A stretch of DNA of 39,267 nt from NCBI GenBank assembly GCA_030691075.1, contig JAUYFI010000160.1, positions 1 through 39,267 of the forward strand. Reading direction: 5' to 3'. The position numbers were made by a program, and so were the translations under genes. The DNA comes from Sulfurisoma sp. Its GTDB lineage: Bacteria; Pseudomonadota; Gammaproteobacteria; Burkholderiales; Rhodocyclaceae. The notes below the pieces were generated by a model. It ran no database searches. It saw nothing but the letters and a program-made list of their open reading frames with translations, and had not been told where the DNA came from. This document shows, in pieces, positions 1-7,195 of the stretch (position 1 is its first letter; each line of letters starts with the position of its first letter).

Positions 1-163
1 CTGCTTCCAGGCAGGCCACCGCCTTGGCCGCGCTCTTGGCGAAGCGCTCGGTGAATTCCGCCAGGCGGCGCCTGGCCTCGACCAGATCGGGCGCCTGTAG
101 CACGAGCTTGACGGCAGCGGCTACCTCGGCGCGGTGGCGGGCTCTGCATCTGGATAAGGGCAT
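1..163 (-). mobile_element. IS256/Mutator-type transposase fragment (truncated, runs off left edge)
   Basis: An open frame on the minus strand from an ATG at 163 reads to the window edge, about 54 codons. From about residue 9 it reads RHRAEVAAAVKLVLQAPD, then an arginine- and glutamate-rich helix ending in KAVACLEA. This resembles the helical segment of IS256/Mutator-family transposases just before the conserved RLRTTN region. Family members have about 400 residues and this segment lies near residue 290, so the N-terminal part is missing here and the resemblance stops near residue 9. I read it as a decayed insertion-sequence remnant at the border of the nif block. The call rests on recalled family character only; a chance open frame is possible. 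Confidence 0.45.
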
Positions 164-249
164 AGGCTCCGGTTGATGCGCCGCGGCGGCAATGGAATCA
201 ACTCCGGACGCTCCGTGGGACCATTTCCCAACCTCATGAGTGGCTGAAC

Positions 250-555
250 TCAGTCATCGTCCTGCCCCCAATAACCGGCTTCACGTTGATGACGGATCGC
301 AAGAATCAGAACGGCATCCCTGTCTTCCTCAAAGCTATAGAGAGCCACGTAGCCCGTACGCCCTCGAGATATCACTAACTCTCGCAATTCATACTCCACG
401 GGGCGGCCGATCAGTGGGTGCCGAATTAATAACTCAACTGCTTCTTCAATCAATCCAACCGTTTCCTCGGCTGCAGACGGATCGGTCTCAATCAGGAAGT
501 CGGTCAGCCTTTCTAGATCGGCGAGCACTCGTCCCGAATAGATCAGCTTTGCCAA
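250..555 (-). CDS. RelE/ParE-family toxin of a type II toxin-antitoxin pair
   Basis: 101 residues, the usual length for the RelE/ParE fold. The N-terminal half is two helices (LADLERLTDFLIE and AEETVGLIEEAVELLIRHP), followed by the typical IGRPVEYELRELVISRG strand region and a C-terminal VLILAIRHQREAGY strand. ParE toxins usually poison DNA gyrase, whereas RelE toxins cut mRNA on the ribosome; the sequence does not settle which applies. It lies downstream of the antitoxin gene and overlaps its end by 13 nt, which implies translational coupling. The pair sits between a transposase remnant and the nif genes, consistent with a mobile or stabilising accessory module. Confidence 0.85.
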   Translation of the reverse strand: MAKLIYSGRVLADLERLTDFLIETDPSAAEETVGLIEEAVELLIRHPLIGRPVEYELRELVISRGRTGYVALYSFEEDRDAVLILAIRHQREAGYWGQDDD

Positions 556-827
556 GATTTGGCTTTCGGCTTCGCAGGCTTATTGCCTGATATGCGTGCC
601 TTCAGGTAGGCGTGAACCTCACTGGCTTCGTAGCCCTTCCCGGTGCGCAGCATTTGTTCCCGTGCTGCCTGTGCTTCGCTTATGAAACTAGCCCGCCGCT
701 CCGCAGCAGTGGCTGCCTGCTCTATCGCATGGACCATGAACGCATGGGGTGATACTCCTTTCTTTTCGGCGGCGGCAACTGCCCGTTGCTTAAGCTCGTC
801 AGAAAGTTTCAGCGAAGTAGTGGACAT
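543..827 (-). CDS. Ribbon-helix-helix antitoxin (ParD/CopG-like)
   Basis: 94 residues from the ATG at 827 (MSTTSLKLSDELKQR). An upstream in-frame ATG at 887 would add 20 unrelated residues and would cover the palindromic operator, so I reject it. The N-terminal strand TTSLKLSDELKQRAVAAAEKKGVSPHAF fits the ribbon-helix-helix DNA-binding fold of type II antitoxins. The lysine-rich, probably flexible C-terminus would wrap the toxin. It is the first gene of the pair and overlaps the toxin start. Autorepression through the palindrome at 845-872 is inferred. Confidence 0.8.
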   Translation of the reverse strand: MSTTSLKLSDELKQRAVAAAEKKGVSPHAFMVHAIEQAATAAERRASFISEAQAAREQMLRTGKGYEASEVHAYLKARISGNKPAKPKAKSWQS

Positions 828-844
828 GTTGGGTGCCTGTTGGA

Positions 845-872
845 TTAAGGTGTCACCATGGTAGCACCTTAA
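845..872. promoter_or_regulatory. 28-bp near-perfect palindrome upstream of the antitoxin (probable autoregulatory operator)
   Basis: The arms TTAAGGTG (845-852) and CACCTTAA (865-872) flank a central palindrome ACCATGGT (855-862). Only the two dinucleotides between these elements break the symmetry, so 24 of 28 positions are symmetric. It ends 18 nt upstream of the antitoxin ATG. A weak minus-strand promoter (TTGCAA at 887-882, TACCAT at 863-858, 18-nt spacer) would place the -10 box inside the palindrome. Binding by the ribbon-helix-helix antitoxin is an inference from position and symmetry. Confidence 0.6.
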
Positions 873-998
873 TTCTGTGAGTTGCAAACTGGCGGGAATC
901 TATCACTCCGAAATTTGCAAACACGGGAGAATGGCTGCAATGGAGCAATTTCAACTCGCACAAGGGATTTTTCGAGTCCTCCGTGGCGGCATACGTCT

Positions 999-1014
999 TG
1001 TAGCAAACACGACA
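999..1014 (+). promoter_or_regulatory. NifA upstream activator site for nifE
   Basis: TGT (999-1001), ten bases, then ACA (1012-1014): an exact match to the NifA enhancer consensus TGT-N10-ACA. It lies about 70-85 bp upstream of the start predicted from the -24/-12 element, a usual distance for NifA acting by DNA looping. Confidence 0.8.
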
Positions 1015-1058
1015 AAGTCTGGGCTGGCTATAAGCACTTAGAATCAATCGGTTACCGG

Positions 1059-1074
1059 TGGCACGGCGCTTGCG
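1059..1074 (+). promoter_or_regulatory. Sigma-54 (-24/-12) promoter of the nifE operon
   Basis: TGGCACGGCGCTTGCG has the invariant GG (1060-1061) and GC (1072-1073) separated by ten bases, as RpoN holoenzyme requires. Predicted transcription starts near 1085, only about 17 nt before the chosen nifE ATG at 1102, which leaves just enough leader for the AAAGGA ribosome-binding site. Confidence 0.88.
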
Positions 1075-1101
1075 AAGGATCAGGCGAAAGGAATGCCACC
1101 G

Positions 1102-2517
1102 ATGAAAGCCACCGAGATCGCCGCCCTGTTCAACGAACCGGCCTGTTCGCACAACGCGAAGGAGAAGTCGGGCTGCGCGCGCCCCAAGCCGGGCGCCACG
1201 GCCGGCGGTTGTTCCTTTGACGGTGCGCAGATCGCGCTACTGCCGGTGGCCGACGTCGCCCACATCGTGCACGGCCCCATCGCCTGTGCCGGCAGTTCAT
1301 GGGATAACCGCGGCACGCGCTCCAGCGGCCCCACGCTCTACAAGACCGGCATGACCACCGATCTCACCGAGCAGGACGTGATCATGGGCCGCGGTGAAAA
1401 GCGGCTGTTCCACGCCATCAAGCAGGCCGTCGACGACCATGCGCCGGCGGCCGTGTTCGTCTATGCCACCTGCGTCACGGCGCTGATCGGCGACGACATG
1501 GAAGCGGTATGCAAGGCGGCCACGCAGCATTTCGGCGTACCGGTGGTGCCGGTGGATTGCGCCGGCTTCTACGGCACCAAGAACCTCGGCAACCGCATCG
1601 CCGGCGAGGCGATGTTCCGCCACGTGATCGGCACGCGCGAGCCCGACCCGGTGCCGGAGGCGGCCATTTGTAAACTGGGGCCGGGCATCAAGGTGCATGA
1701 CATCAGCCTGATCGGCGAATACAACATCGCCGGCGAGTTCTGGCATGTCGCGCCGCTGTTCGACGAACTCGGCCTGCGCATCCTGTCCACGCTGTCCGGC
1801 GATGCGCGCTACCGCGAGGTGCAGACCATGCACCGCGCCGAGGCGAGCATGGTGGTCTGCGCCAAGGCGCTGCTCAACGTCGCCCGCAAGATCGAGGAAA
1901 CCTGGGGCGTGCCGTATTTCGAGGGCAGCTTCTACGGCGTGGCCGACATGTCGCATGCGTTGCGCGAGTTCACCCGTCTGCTCAACGACCCGGACCTGAC
2001 GGCGCGCACCGAAGCGTTGATCGCGCGCGAGGAAGCGCGGGCCGATGCCGCGCTGGCGCCGTGGCGCGAGCGCCTCCGCGGCAAACGCGCGCTGCTCTAC
2101 ACTGGCGGCGTCAAGTCATGGTCGGTGGTGTCGGCGCTGCAGGATCTCGGCATGGAAGTCGTCGCCACCGGCACCAAGAAATCGACCGAGGAAGACAAGG
2201 CGCGCATCCGCGAGATCATGGGGCCGGACGCGAACATGATCGAAGATGGCAGTCCGAAGGGACTGCTCAACGCCTACAAGGACTTGCGCGCCGACATCCT
2301 CATCGCCGGCGGCCGCAACCTCTACACGGCGCTGAAGGCGCGCATTCCCTTCCTCGACATCAACCAGGAGCGCGAGTTCGGCTACGCCGGCTACACCGGC
2401 ATGACGGAGCTCGCCCGCCAGCTCGCGCTGACCATGGAAAGCCCGGTGTGGGACAAGGTGCGGCGGCCCTCGCCGTGGGCGCAGACCAAGACGGCGGGCA
2501 CGCCGATGGTGGTTTGA
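1102..2517 (+). CDS. nifE: Nitrogenase FeMo-cofactor scaffold subunit NifE
   Basis: 471 residues. NifE and NifN form the alpha2beta2 scaffold on which the FeMo-cofactor precursor (NifB-co) matures before transfer to NifDK. Diagnostic features are the N-terminal NEPACSHN, the [13 protein letters not shown] segment near 31-43, [15 protein letters not shown] near 57-71 with cluster-ligand Cys62, and [13 protein letters not shown] further on. An ATG at 1093 would add MPP, but it lies directly against the AAAGGA ribosome-binding site. The ATG at 1102 has that site at proper spacing and gives the usual NifE N-terminus, so I chose it. First gene of the NifA/sigma-54 operon; nifN starts 2 nt after its stop. 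Confidence 0.95.
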   Translation: MKATEIAALFNEPACSHNAKEKSGCARPKPGATAGGCSFDGAQIALLPVADVAHIVHGPIACAGSSWDNRGTRSSGPTLYKTGMTTDLTEQDVIMGRGEKRLFHAIKQAVDDHAPAAVFVYATCVTALIGDDMEAVCKAATQHFGVPVVPVDCAGFYGTKNLGNRIAGEAMFRHVIGTREPDPVPEAAICKLGPGIKVHDISLIGEYNIAGEFWHVAPLFDELGLRILSTLSGDARYREVQTMHRAEASMVVCAKALLNVARKIEETWGVPYFEGSFYGVADMSHALREFTRLLNDPDLTARTEALIAREEARADAALAPWRERLRGKRALLYTGGVKSWSVVSALQDLGMEVVATGTKKSTEEDKARIREIMGPDANMIEDGSPKGLLNAYKDLRADILIAGGRNLYTALKARIPFLDINQEREFGYAGYTGMTELARQLALTMESPVWDKVRRPSPWAQTKTAGTPMVV

Positions 2518-2519
2518 TC

Positions 2520-3902
2520 ATGGCGGATATCCTCAAGCGCACGAAAGCCCTGGCGGTGAATCCGCTCAAGGTCAGCCAACCCATTGGCGCCGCGCTGGCC
2601 TTCCTCGGCCTGCGCAACGCGCTGCCGATGCTGCACGGCTCGCAGGGCTGCACCGCCTTCGGCAAGGTGTTCCTCGTGCGTCACTTCCGCGAGCCCATTC
2701 CGCTGCAGACCACGGCCATGGATCAGGTCAGCACCGTCATGGGCGCCGACGAAAACGTGATCGAGGGCCTCAGGACGATCTGCGAGAAATCCAAGCCCGA
2801 GATCATCGGCCTGCCGACGACGGGACTGTCGGAAACGCAGGGCAGCGATGTTCGCCGCCTGGTGCGGGAATTCCGCGCCGCGCATCCACAGTTCGACCAC
2901 ATCGCGGTGGTGCCGGTAATCACGCCCGACTACACCGGATCGCTCGAAAGCGGCTACGCGCTGGCGGTCGAGGCCATCATCGATGCGCTGGTGAAAAAGT
3001 CGGCGCTGGCGGGACGGCGGCATCGGCAGGTCAATGTCCTCGCATCGTCGATGCTGACGCCCGGCGACACCGAATCCATCAAGGAGTGGATCGAGGCCTT
3101 CGGCCTGCGGCCGGTGCTGCTGCCCGATATCGGCGATTCGCTCGATGGCCATTTGGCCGAGGCCGAGACCACGCCGCTGACGCTGGGCGGCACGCCGAAG
3201 AGCGAGATCGAAAGCATGGGTGAATCCATCGCCACGCTGGTGATCGGCCGCTCCTTGCATCGCGCCGCCGACCTGCTCAAGGCACGGACCGGCGTGCCCG
3301 ACTTCCGCTTCGACCACCTGCTCGGCCTCGATGCCTGCGACGCCTTCACACAGATGCTGGCGACCCTCTCCGGCCAGCCAGTGCCGGCAAAGATCGAGCG
3401 TCATCGCGCCCAACTGCAAGACGCCATGGTCGATACCCACTTCATGACCGGCTTCACCCGTGTCGCCCTGGCGCTTGACCCGGACATGCTGCTGGCCTTC
3501 GGCGAGTTCCTCTCCGGCGTCGGTGCCGAGGTCATCGCCGCGGTGGCGCCGGCGCGTGCCGATGCGCTTTCCGACGTTCACTGCGCCGCCGTGCAGATTG
3601 GCGACCTCGAAGACCTCGAGCGTTTGGCGCAGATGGCCGGGGCGCAATTGCTGGTTTCCAACTCGCACGCGGCGCCGATCGCGGCCCGACTCGGCATCCC
3701 GCTGTTGCGCGCCGGCTTTCCGCAATACGACTTCGTCGGCGGCTACGCCCGCGCCTGGGTCGGCTACCGCGCCGCCCGCCAGACCTTGTTCGACCTCGCC
3801 AACCTCATCCTGGGACAGCACCATGACATCCCCGCCTACCGTTCCATCTACCGCAGTGACAGTGACATCGCGCAAGCTGACGCTGGCCTGGTCCGCCACT
3901 GA
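2520..3902 (+). CDS. nifN: Nitrogenase FeMo-cofactor scaffold subunit NifN
   Basis: 460 residues from the ATG at 2520, 2 nt after the nifE stop. Longer upstream reading in this frame is a shadow of nifE. NifN pairs with NifE in the cofactor assembly scaffold. Seen: MADILKRTKALAVNPLKVSQPIGAALAFLG at the start, LHGSQGCTAFGKVF with a cluster-ligand cysteine near 44, and GLPTTGLSETQGSD near 100, all typical of NifN, and a length normal for the family. The C-terminal 26 codons overlap the favoured nifX start. Translational coupling with nifE is likely. Confidence 0.95.
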   Translation: MADILKRTKALAVNPLKVSQPIGAALAFLGLRNALPMLHGSQGCTAFGKVFLVRHFREPIPLQTTAMDQVSTVMGADENVIEGLRTICEKSKPEIIGLPTTGLSETQGSDVRRLVREFRAAHPQFDHIAVVPVITPDYTGSLESGYALAVEAIIDALVKKSALAGRRHRQVNVLASSMLTPGDTESIKEWIEAFGLRPVLLPDIGDSLDGHLAEAETTPLTLGGTPKSEIESMGESIATLVIGRSLHRAADLLKARTGVPDFRFDHLLGLDACDAFTQMLATLSGQPVPAKIERHRAQLQDAMVDTHFMTGFTRVALALDPDMLLAFGEFLSGVGAEVIAAVAPARADALSDVHCAAVQIGDLEDLERLAQMAGAQLLVSNSHAAPIAARLGIPLLRAGFPQYDFVGGYARAWVGYRAARQTLFDLANLILGQHHDIPAYRSIYRSDSDIAQADAGLVRH

Positions 3903-4332
3903 GGAACTGCCGGCCATGCTCAAGGTCGCCTTCGCCACCACCGACCGCGAGCGGGTGAACCAGCACTTCGGCGCCGCCACCGGCTTCGCCATCCATAGCC
4001 TCGACGGCGAACGTTCCAAGCTGGTGGAGGTGGCCGAGTTCGCCGAAGAAAGCATGGACGGCAACGAGAACAAGCTCGCCGCCAAGATCGCCGCGCTCGA
4101 CGGCTGCGCCGCCGTCTATTGCCTGGCGGTTGGCGGCTCGGCGGTGCGCCAGTTGCTGGCGCGCGGCATCCAGCCGATCCGGCTCGACGCCAGCGAGCCC
4201 ATCGACGCGCTGCTGGGTCAGGTGCGTTCAGCCGTGCGCGACGGCGGCGTGCCCTGGATCGACAAGGCGCTGAAACGCGACGCGGATGCCGGGCGCTTCG
4301 AACGCATGGCCGAGGAAGGCTGGCAGGAATGA
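3823..4332 (+). CDS. nifX: NifX, FeMo-cofactor precursor carrier
   Basis: 169 residues from the ATG at 3823; the core is MLKVAFATTDRERVNQHFG followed by the dinitrogenase iron-molybdenum cofactor-binding fold. NifX holds NifB-co or VK-cluster intermediates between NifB and NifEN. The start is uncertain. From 3823 the gene overlaps nifN by 80 nt and carries SRKLTLAWSATEELPA before the core, which resembles the N-terminal extension I recall for longer NifX proteins (about 158 residues). The ATG at 3916 (138 residues) has GAGGA 11 nt upstream and avoids the overlap. The C-terminal GRFERMAEEGWQE is typical. Its stop overlaps the next gene's start. Confidence 0.9.
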   Translation: MTSPPTVPSTAVTVTSRKLTLAWSATEELPAMLKVAFATTDRERVNQHFGAATGFAIHSLDGERSKLVEVAEFAEESMDGNENKLAAKIAALDGCAAVYCLAVGGSAVRQLLARGIQPIRLDASEPIDALLGQVRSAVRDGGVPWIDKALKRDADAGRFERMAEEGWQE

Positions 4333-4787
4333 TGAGCCACACGACGAACGCCTTGACGCGCAGCGGCCGCATCGTTGCGATCCGCGACGGCCTCGCCACG
4401 ATCCGCGTCGAGTTGCCGGCGGGCTGCACATCCTGCGGCAGTCGCGGCGCCTGCGCCAGCGGCAAGGCCGCGACTGCGACAGTGGTTCTGCCGGCGCCGG
4501 CCGGGGCGAGGCCAGGCGAGACTGTGACGCTGTCGATCACGGAAGGCTCGCTGGCGCGGAGTGCGCTGCTTGTCTATTTCCTGCCGGCCGTCACCACCCT
4601 GCTCGGTGCCGTCGGCCTGGCCGGCGCCGGCGATGTCGCCGCCATCGGCGGCGCGGCAGCCGGGCTTGGCCTCGGCTTGATCCTGCCGCGCCTGATCGGC
4701 CGCAGTCTGTCTCGAAGCGGCGGATTCACCGCCAGCGTTGCAGCACCTTCAAACATCCATTCGCAACCCATCGGAGATTTTTTATGA
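4329..4787 (+). CDS. RseC/MucC-family (SoxR-reducing type) membrane protein inside the nif operon
   Basis: 152 residues starting at an ATG that overlaps the nifX stop; a second in-frame ATG at 4332 is equally possible. The N-terminal part has a small beta domain and a cysteine cluster AGCTSCGSRGACASGK (C-x2-C-x5-C). Two membrane segments follow, SALLVYFLPAVTTLLGAVGL and AAIGGAAAGLGLGLILPRL, matching the RseC/MucC plan. RseC-family proteins accompany Rnf/Rsx electron-transport complexes and the SoxR-reducing system. Rnf feeds low-potential electrons to nitrogenase in several diazotrophs, so a role in electron supply is plausible here but inferred. It is co-transcribed between nifX and the DUF269 gene and overlaps the latter by 4 nt. 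Confidence 0.75.
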   Translation: MMSHTTNALTRSGRIVAIRDGLATIRVELPAGCTSCGSRGACASGKAATATVVLPAPAGARPGETVTLSITEGSLARSALLVYFLPAVTTLLGAVGLAGAGDVAAIGGAAAGLGLGLILPRLIGRSLSRSGGFTASVAAPSNIHSQPIGDFL

Positions 4788-5248
4788 CAACCGCCACGCT
4801 CGAACGAGATCCCATCTACGACACCGACTTCATCAAGGAAATGATCCGCCAGATGCGCGCGCTCGACAGCTACGGCACCTACGACGGCCAGCCCGGTGAA
4901 AAGCTGCTGGAGCCGCTGGTGCTGACGCGGGAACGCAAGGCGCAGATTCCCATCGTCGGCGATCCCGACGAGGTGACCATGGCGTCGGTCAAGGCCTACT
5001 ACAACGCCATCGCCACGCTGATCGAAAAGGAGTGCGGCATGATGGCCGTGCCGCTGGTTCACCTTTCGCACGAGGGCTTCGGCCGGACGCTGATCACCGT
5101 CGGCAAGCTGGTCGTCAGCGACCGCACGCTGCGCGACGTGCATCGCTTCGGTTTCGAGAGCCTGTCGAAGATGAAGACCGAGGCCGACAAGATCCTCTCC
5201 GTCTCGCTCGGCATCATCGGCCAGCATCCGGACGTCGCGGGGATGTGA
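4784..5248 (+). CDS. NifX-associated nitrogen fixation protein (DUF269)
   Basis: 154 residues beginning MTTATLERDPIYDTDFIKEM, with MRALDSYGTYDG and a C-terminal HRFGFESLSKMKTEADKILS, all characteristic of the DUF269 family found next to nifX in most molybdenum diazotrophs. The biochemical role is not established; its constant company with nifENX suggests a part in cofactor synthesis or electron flow. The ATG overlaps the preceding stop (ATGA) and has a CGGAGA ribosome-binding site. The DUF683 gene follows after 3 nt. Confidence 0.9.
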   Translation: MTTATLERDPIYDTDFIKEMIRQMRALDSYGTYDGQPGEKLLEPLVLTRERKAQIPIVGDPDEVTMASVKAYYNAIATLIEKECGMMAVPLVHLSHEGFGRTLITVGKLVVSDRTLRDVHRFGFESLSKMKTEADKILSVSLGIIGQHPDVAGM

Positions 5249-5251
5249 GTC

Positions 5252-5461
5252 ATGTCCGAAGAAGAATTGAGGGAACTGGAAAAGGAAGTGAAGAAGCTCA
5301 AACGCATCTCCAGCGAATGGGCAGGGCAGGTGCACGACCTGGTGGAAGAGCGACTGCCGGCGGGCTATGCCGAGATTCCGGCGCTGGCGCAGTCGACCTT
5401 CGATGCCTGCCAGGCCTGGGCCGAGGCCAACGCACGGCTGATGGCGGCGCAGAAGGGATAG
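5252..5461 (+). CDS. DUF683/CCE_0567-type small nif-cluster protein
   Basis: 69 residues, almost wholly alpha-helical. A first helix (SEEELRELEKEVKKLKRISSEW) is followed by a loop with ERLPAGYAEIPALA and a second helix (TFDACQAWAEANARLMAAQ). This helical-hairpin plan is that of the DUF683 family, which sits between the DUF269 gene and the nif ferredoxin gene in many diazotrophs. Function is unknown. It is placed tightly in the nifE operon, 3 nt after DUF269 and 4 nt before fdxB. Confidence 0.85.
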   Translation: MSEEELRELEKEVKKLKRISSEWAGQVHDLVEERLPAGYAEIPALAQSTFDACQAWAEANARLMAAQKG

Positions 5462-5465
5462 CGAA

Positions 5466-5774
5466 ATGAGCGAATCAATGAGCAAAGTGAGCGGCGTCAC
5501 CCGGGGTGGCGCAAGCTGGGTTCCCGAATTCCTGACCGCCATCGATGCGAAGAAGTGCATCGGCTGCGGCCGCTGCTTCAAGGTCTGCCCGCGCAAGGTG
5601 CTTGACCTGGTCGAGCGCGGCGAGGACATGGAGGTCGACGAGGACTGGGACGACGACGACGCGATGATGGTGATGACCGTCGCCGACGCCATGGACTGCA
5701 TCGGCTGCGGCGCCTGCGGCCGCGTCTGTCCCAAGGGTTGCCACTCGTACGCGCCGCAGGCGCTGCCGGGCTGA
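5466..5774 (+). CDS. fdxB: Nif-specific 2[4Fe-4S] ferredoxin III (FdxB)
   Basis: 102 residues. The first cluster motif is CIGCGRCFKVCP (Cys31, 34, 37, 41) and the second CIGCGACGRVCPKGC (Cys78, 81, 84, 88, 92). A strongly acidic insert (DMEVDEDWDDDD) lies between them, as in the nif-associated ferredoxin III family. It probably carries electrons to nitrogenase or to cofactor assembly. It is the last gene of the nifE operon; a second NifA-type promoter region begins within 65 nt of its stop. Confidence 0.92.
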   Translation: MSESMSKVSGVTRGGASWVPEFLTAIDAKKCIGCGRCFKVCPRKVLDLVERGEDMEVDEDWDDDDAMMVMTVADAMDCIGCGACGRVCPKGCHSYAPQALPG

Positions 5775-5834
5775 TCCTGCCAAGGTCGTGAGCACGCTGC
5801 CCGCGTCGCGCCTACGAACTCATCCTCGGTTGAT

Positions 5835-5850
5835 TGTCGGGTTTGCGACA
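5835..5850 (+). promoter_or_regulatory. NifA upstream activator site for the iscA-nifU-nifS operon
   Basis: TGT (5835-5837), ten bases, ACA (5848-5850): an exact TGT-N10-ACA site. It is about 95-110 bp upstream of the start predicted from the second sigma-54 promoter, and no gene is supported in this gap. Confidence 0.8.
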
Positions 5851-5917
5851 GACGGCCTGGCTTCGACCAATGTCCATGGCGGCCCTGGCAGCACGGGCTG
5901 GCGGGCAGCTAGGGCAA

Positions 5918-5933
5918 TGGCACGACGCTTGCG
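5918..5933 (+). promoter_or_regulatory. Sigma-54 promoter of the iscA-nifU-nifS operon
   Basis: TGGCACGACGCTTGCG has GG at 5919-5920 and GC at 5931-5932 with ten bases between. It matches the nifE promoter at 15 of 16 positions. The predicted start near 5944 rules out any longer 5' extension of the iscA-like frame and supports the GTG start at 5968. Confidence 0.88.
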
Positions 5934-5967
5934 TTACCCCCTGCAAACTCTACCCAGGAGAGACGCC

Positions 5968-6291
5968 GTGATCCAGCTGACCCCGAAGGCCGCCAAGGCC
6001 GTGCAACGCTTCATCAAGTTTTCCGAAACGCCGGTGACGGGCATGCGCGTCACCGTCTCGGGCGGCGGCTGCTCCGGCTTCCAGTATGGCGTGAAGCTCG
6101 AATCCGCTCAGAGCGCCGACGACACCGTGTTCGAGGTCGAGGGCATCAAGGTGCTGATCGATCCGGCCACGAAACCGCTGATCGACGGGCTGACCATCGA
6201 CTTCATCGAAAGCATGACCGAGAGCGGCTTCAAGTTCGACAACCCCAACGCCAAGGCCGCCTGCGGCTGCGGCAAGTCTTTTTCGCTGTAA
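5968..6291 (+). CDS. IscA/HesB-like A-type iron-sulfur carrier of the nif cluster
   Basis: 107 residues from a GTG at 5968 with AGGAGA at 5956-5961. The longer open frame back to 5788 would run through the sigma-54 promoter and is rejected. The three A-type cysteines are present: Cys35 in [11 protein letters not shown] and Cys99 and Cys101 in [10 protein letters not shown]-type carriers accept Fe-S clusters from scaffolds such as NifU and deliver them to apoproteins; the nif-linked member (often called Nif-IscA or HesB) probably serves nitrogenase maturation. First gene of the second nif operon, 11 nt ahead of nifU. Confidence 0.9.
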   Translation: MIQLTPKAAKAVQRFIKFSETPVTGMRVTVSGGGCSGFQYGVKLESAQSADDTVFEVEGIKVLIDPATKPLIDGLTIDFIESMTESGFKFDNPNAKAACGCGKSFSL

Positions 6292-6302
6292 GGAGAACCG
6301 TC

Positions 6303-7193
6303 ATGTGGGATTACTCGGAAAAGGTAAAAGAGCACTTCTTCAACCCGCGCAACGCCGGTGCGCTCGACAGCCCCAACGGCGTCGGCGACGTCGGCTCCAT
6401 CAAGTGCGGCGATGCGCTGCGGCTGATGCTCAAGGTCGATCCGGAGTCCGAGACCATCCTCGACGCGAGCTTCCAGACCTTCGGCTGCGGCTCGGCCATC
6501 GCTTCCTCGTCGGCACTGACCGAGATCATCAAGGGCAAGACCCTGGACGAGGCGCTCAAGGTCAGCAACCAGGACATCGCCGACTGGCTCGACGGCCTGC
6601 CGCCGGAGAAGATGCACTGCTCGGTGATGGGACGCGAGGCGCTGCAGGCCGCCATCGCCAACTATCGCGGCGAGGAATGGAAGGACGACCACGAGGAAGG
6701 CGCGCTGATCTGCAAGTGCTTCGCCATCGACGCCGTGCTGATCGAGGACGTGGTGCGCGCCAACGACCTCACCAGCGTCGAGCAGGTCGCCAACTACACC
6801 AAGGCCGGCGGCGGCTGCGCTTCCTGCCACGAGGGCATCGAGGAAATTCTCGCCAAGGTGGCGAAGGAGCACTGCACGGCGCCGACGGCCGCGACCAGGG
6901 CGACGCCGGCCGCGGTGCCGGCCGCTGCCGCTGCCGCGCCCCGGCTCACCAGCTTCCAGCGCATGCGCAAGATCGAGGAGACGATCGAGGCCATCCGGCC
7001 CATGCTGCAGCGTGACCATGGCGACATCGAGATCGTCGAGATCGACGGCAAGAACATCTATGTCAATCTCAAGGGCGCCTGCGTCGGTTGCATGATGGAA
7101 GCCGCCACGCTCAACGGCGTGCAGACCAAGCTGGTCGAGGCGCTGGGTGAATTCGTGCGCCTGCTGCCCGCCAGCCAGATGGCGAAGGCCTGA
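6303..7193 (+). CDS. nifU: NifU, Fe-S cluster assembly scaffold
   Basis: 296 residues with the full three-part NifU plan. The N-terminal IscU-like domain has Cys35, Cys62 and Cys106 ([22 protein letters not shown]). The central [2Fe-2S] BFD-like domain has Cys137, Cys139, Cys172 and Cys175. An Ala/Pro-rich linker near 193-213 leads to the C-terminal Nfu domain with CVGC (Cys260, Cys263). NifU receives sulfur from NifS and builds clusters for NifH and for NifB/NifEN precursors. AAGGAG lies just upstream of the ATG. nifS begins 2 nt after the stop. Confidence 0.96.
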   Translation: MWDYSEKVKEHFFNPRNAGALDSPNGVGDVGSIKCGDALRLMLKVDPESETILDASFQTFGCGSAIASSSALTEIIKGKTLDEALKVSNQDIADWLDGLPPEKMHCSVMGREALQAAIANYRGEEWKDDHEEGALICKCFAIDAVLIEDVVRANDLTSVEQVANYTKAGGGCASCHEGIEEILAKVAKEHCTAPTAATRATPAAVPAAAAAAPRLTSFQRMRKIEETIEAIRPMLQRDHGDIEIVEIDGKNIYVNLKGACVGCMMEAATLNGVQTKLVEALGEFVRLLPASQMAKA

Positions 7194-7195
7194 CC

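Noticed and set aside
2061-2519. N-terminal extension of nifN giving 613 residues
   Set aside because: The extra sequence is nifE read in another frame; NifN begins at 2520.
2391-4085. Long minus-strand open frame opposite nifN (564 codons)
   Set aside because: Shadow of nifN/nifX in GC-rich DNA: low-complexity Arg/Gly/Asp/His composition, no recognisable domain, wholly antisense to confident genes.
5788-5967. Longer start for the IscA-like protein (167 residues)
   Set aside because: It would be read through the NifA site and the sigma-54 promoter; the GTG at 5968 has a good ribosome-binding site and a normal A-type length.
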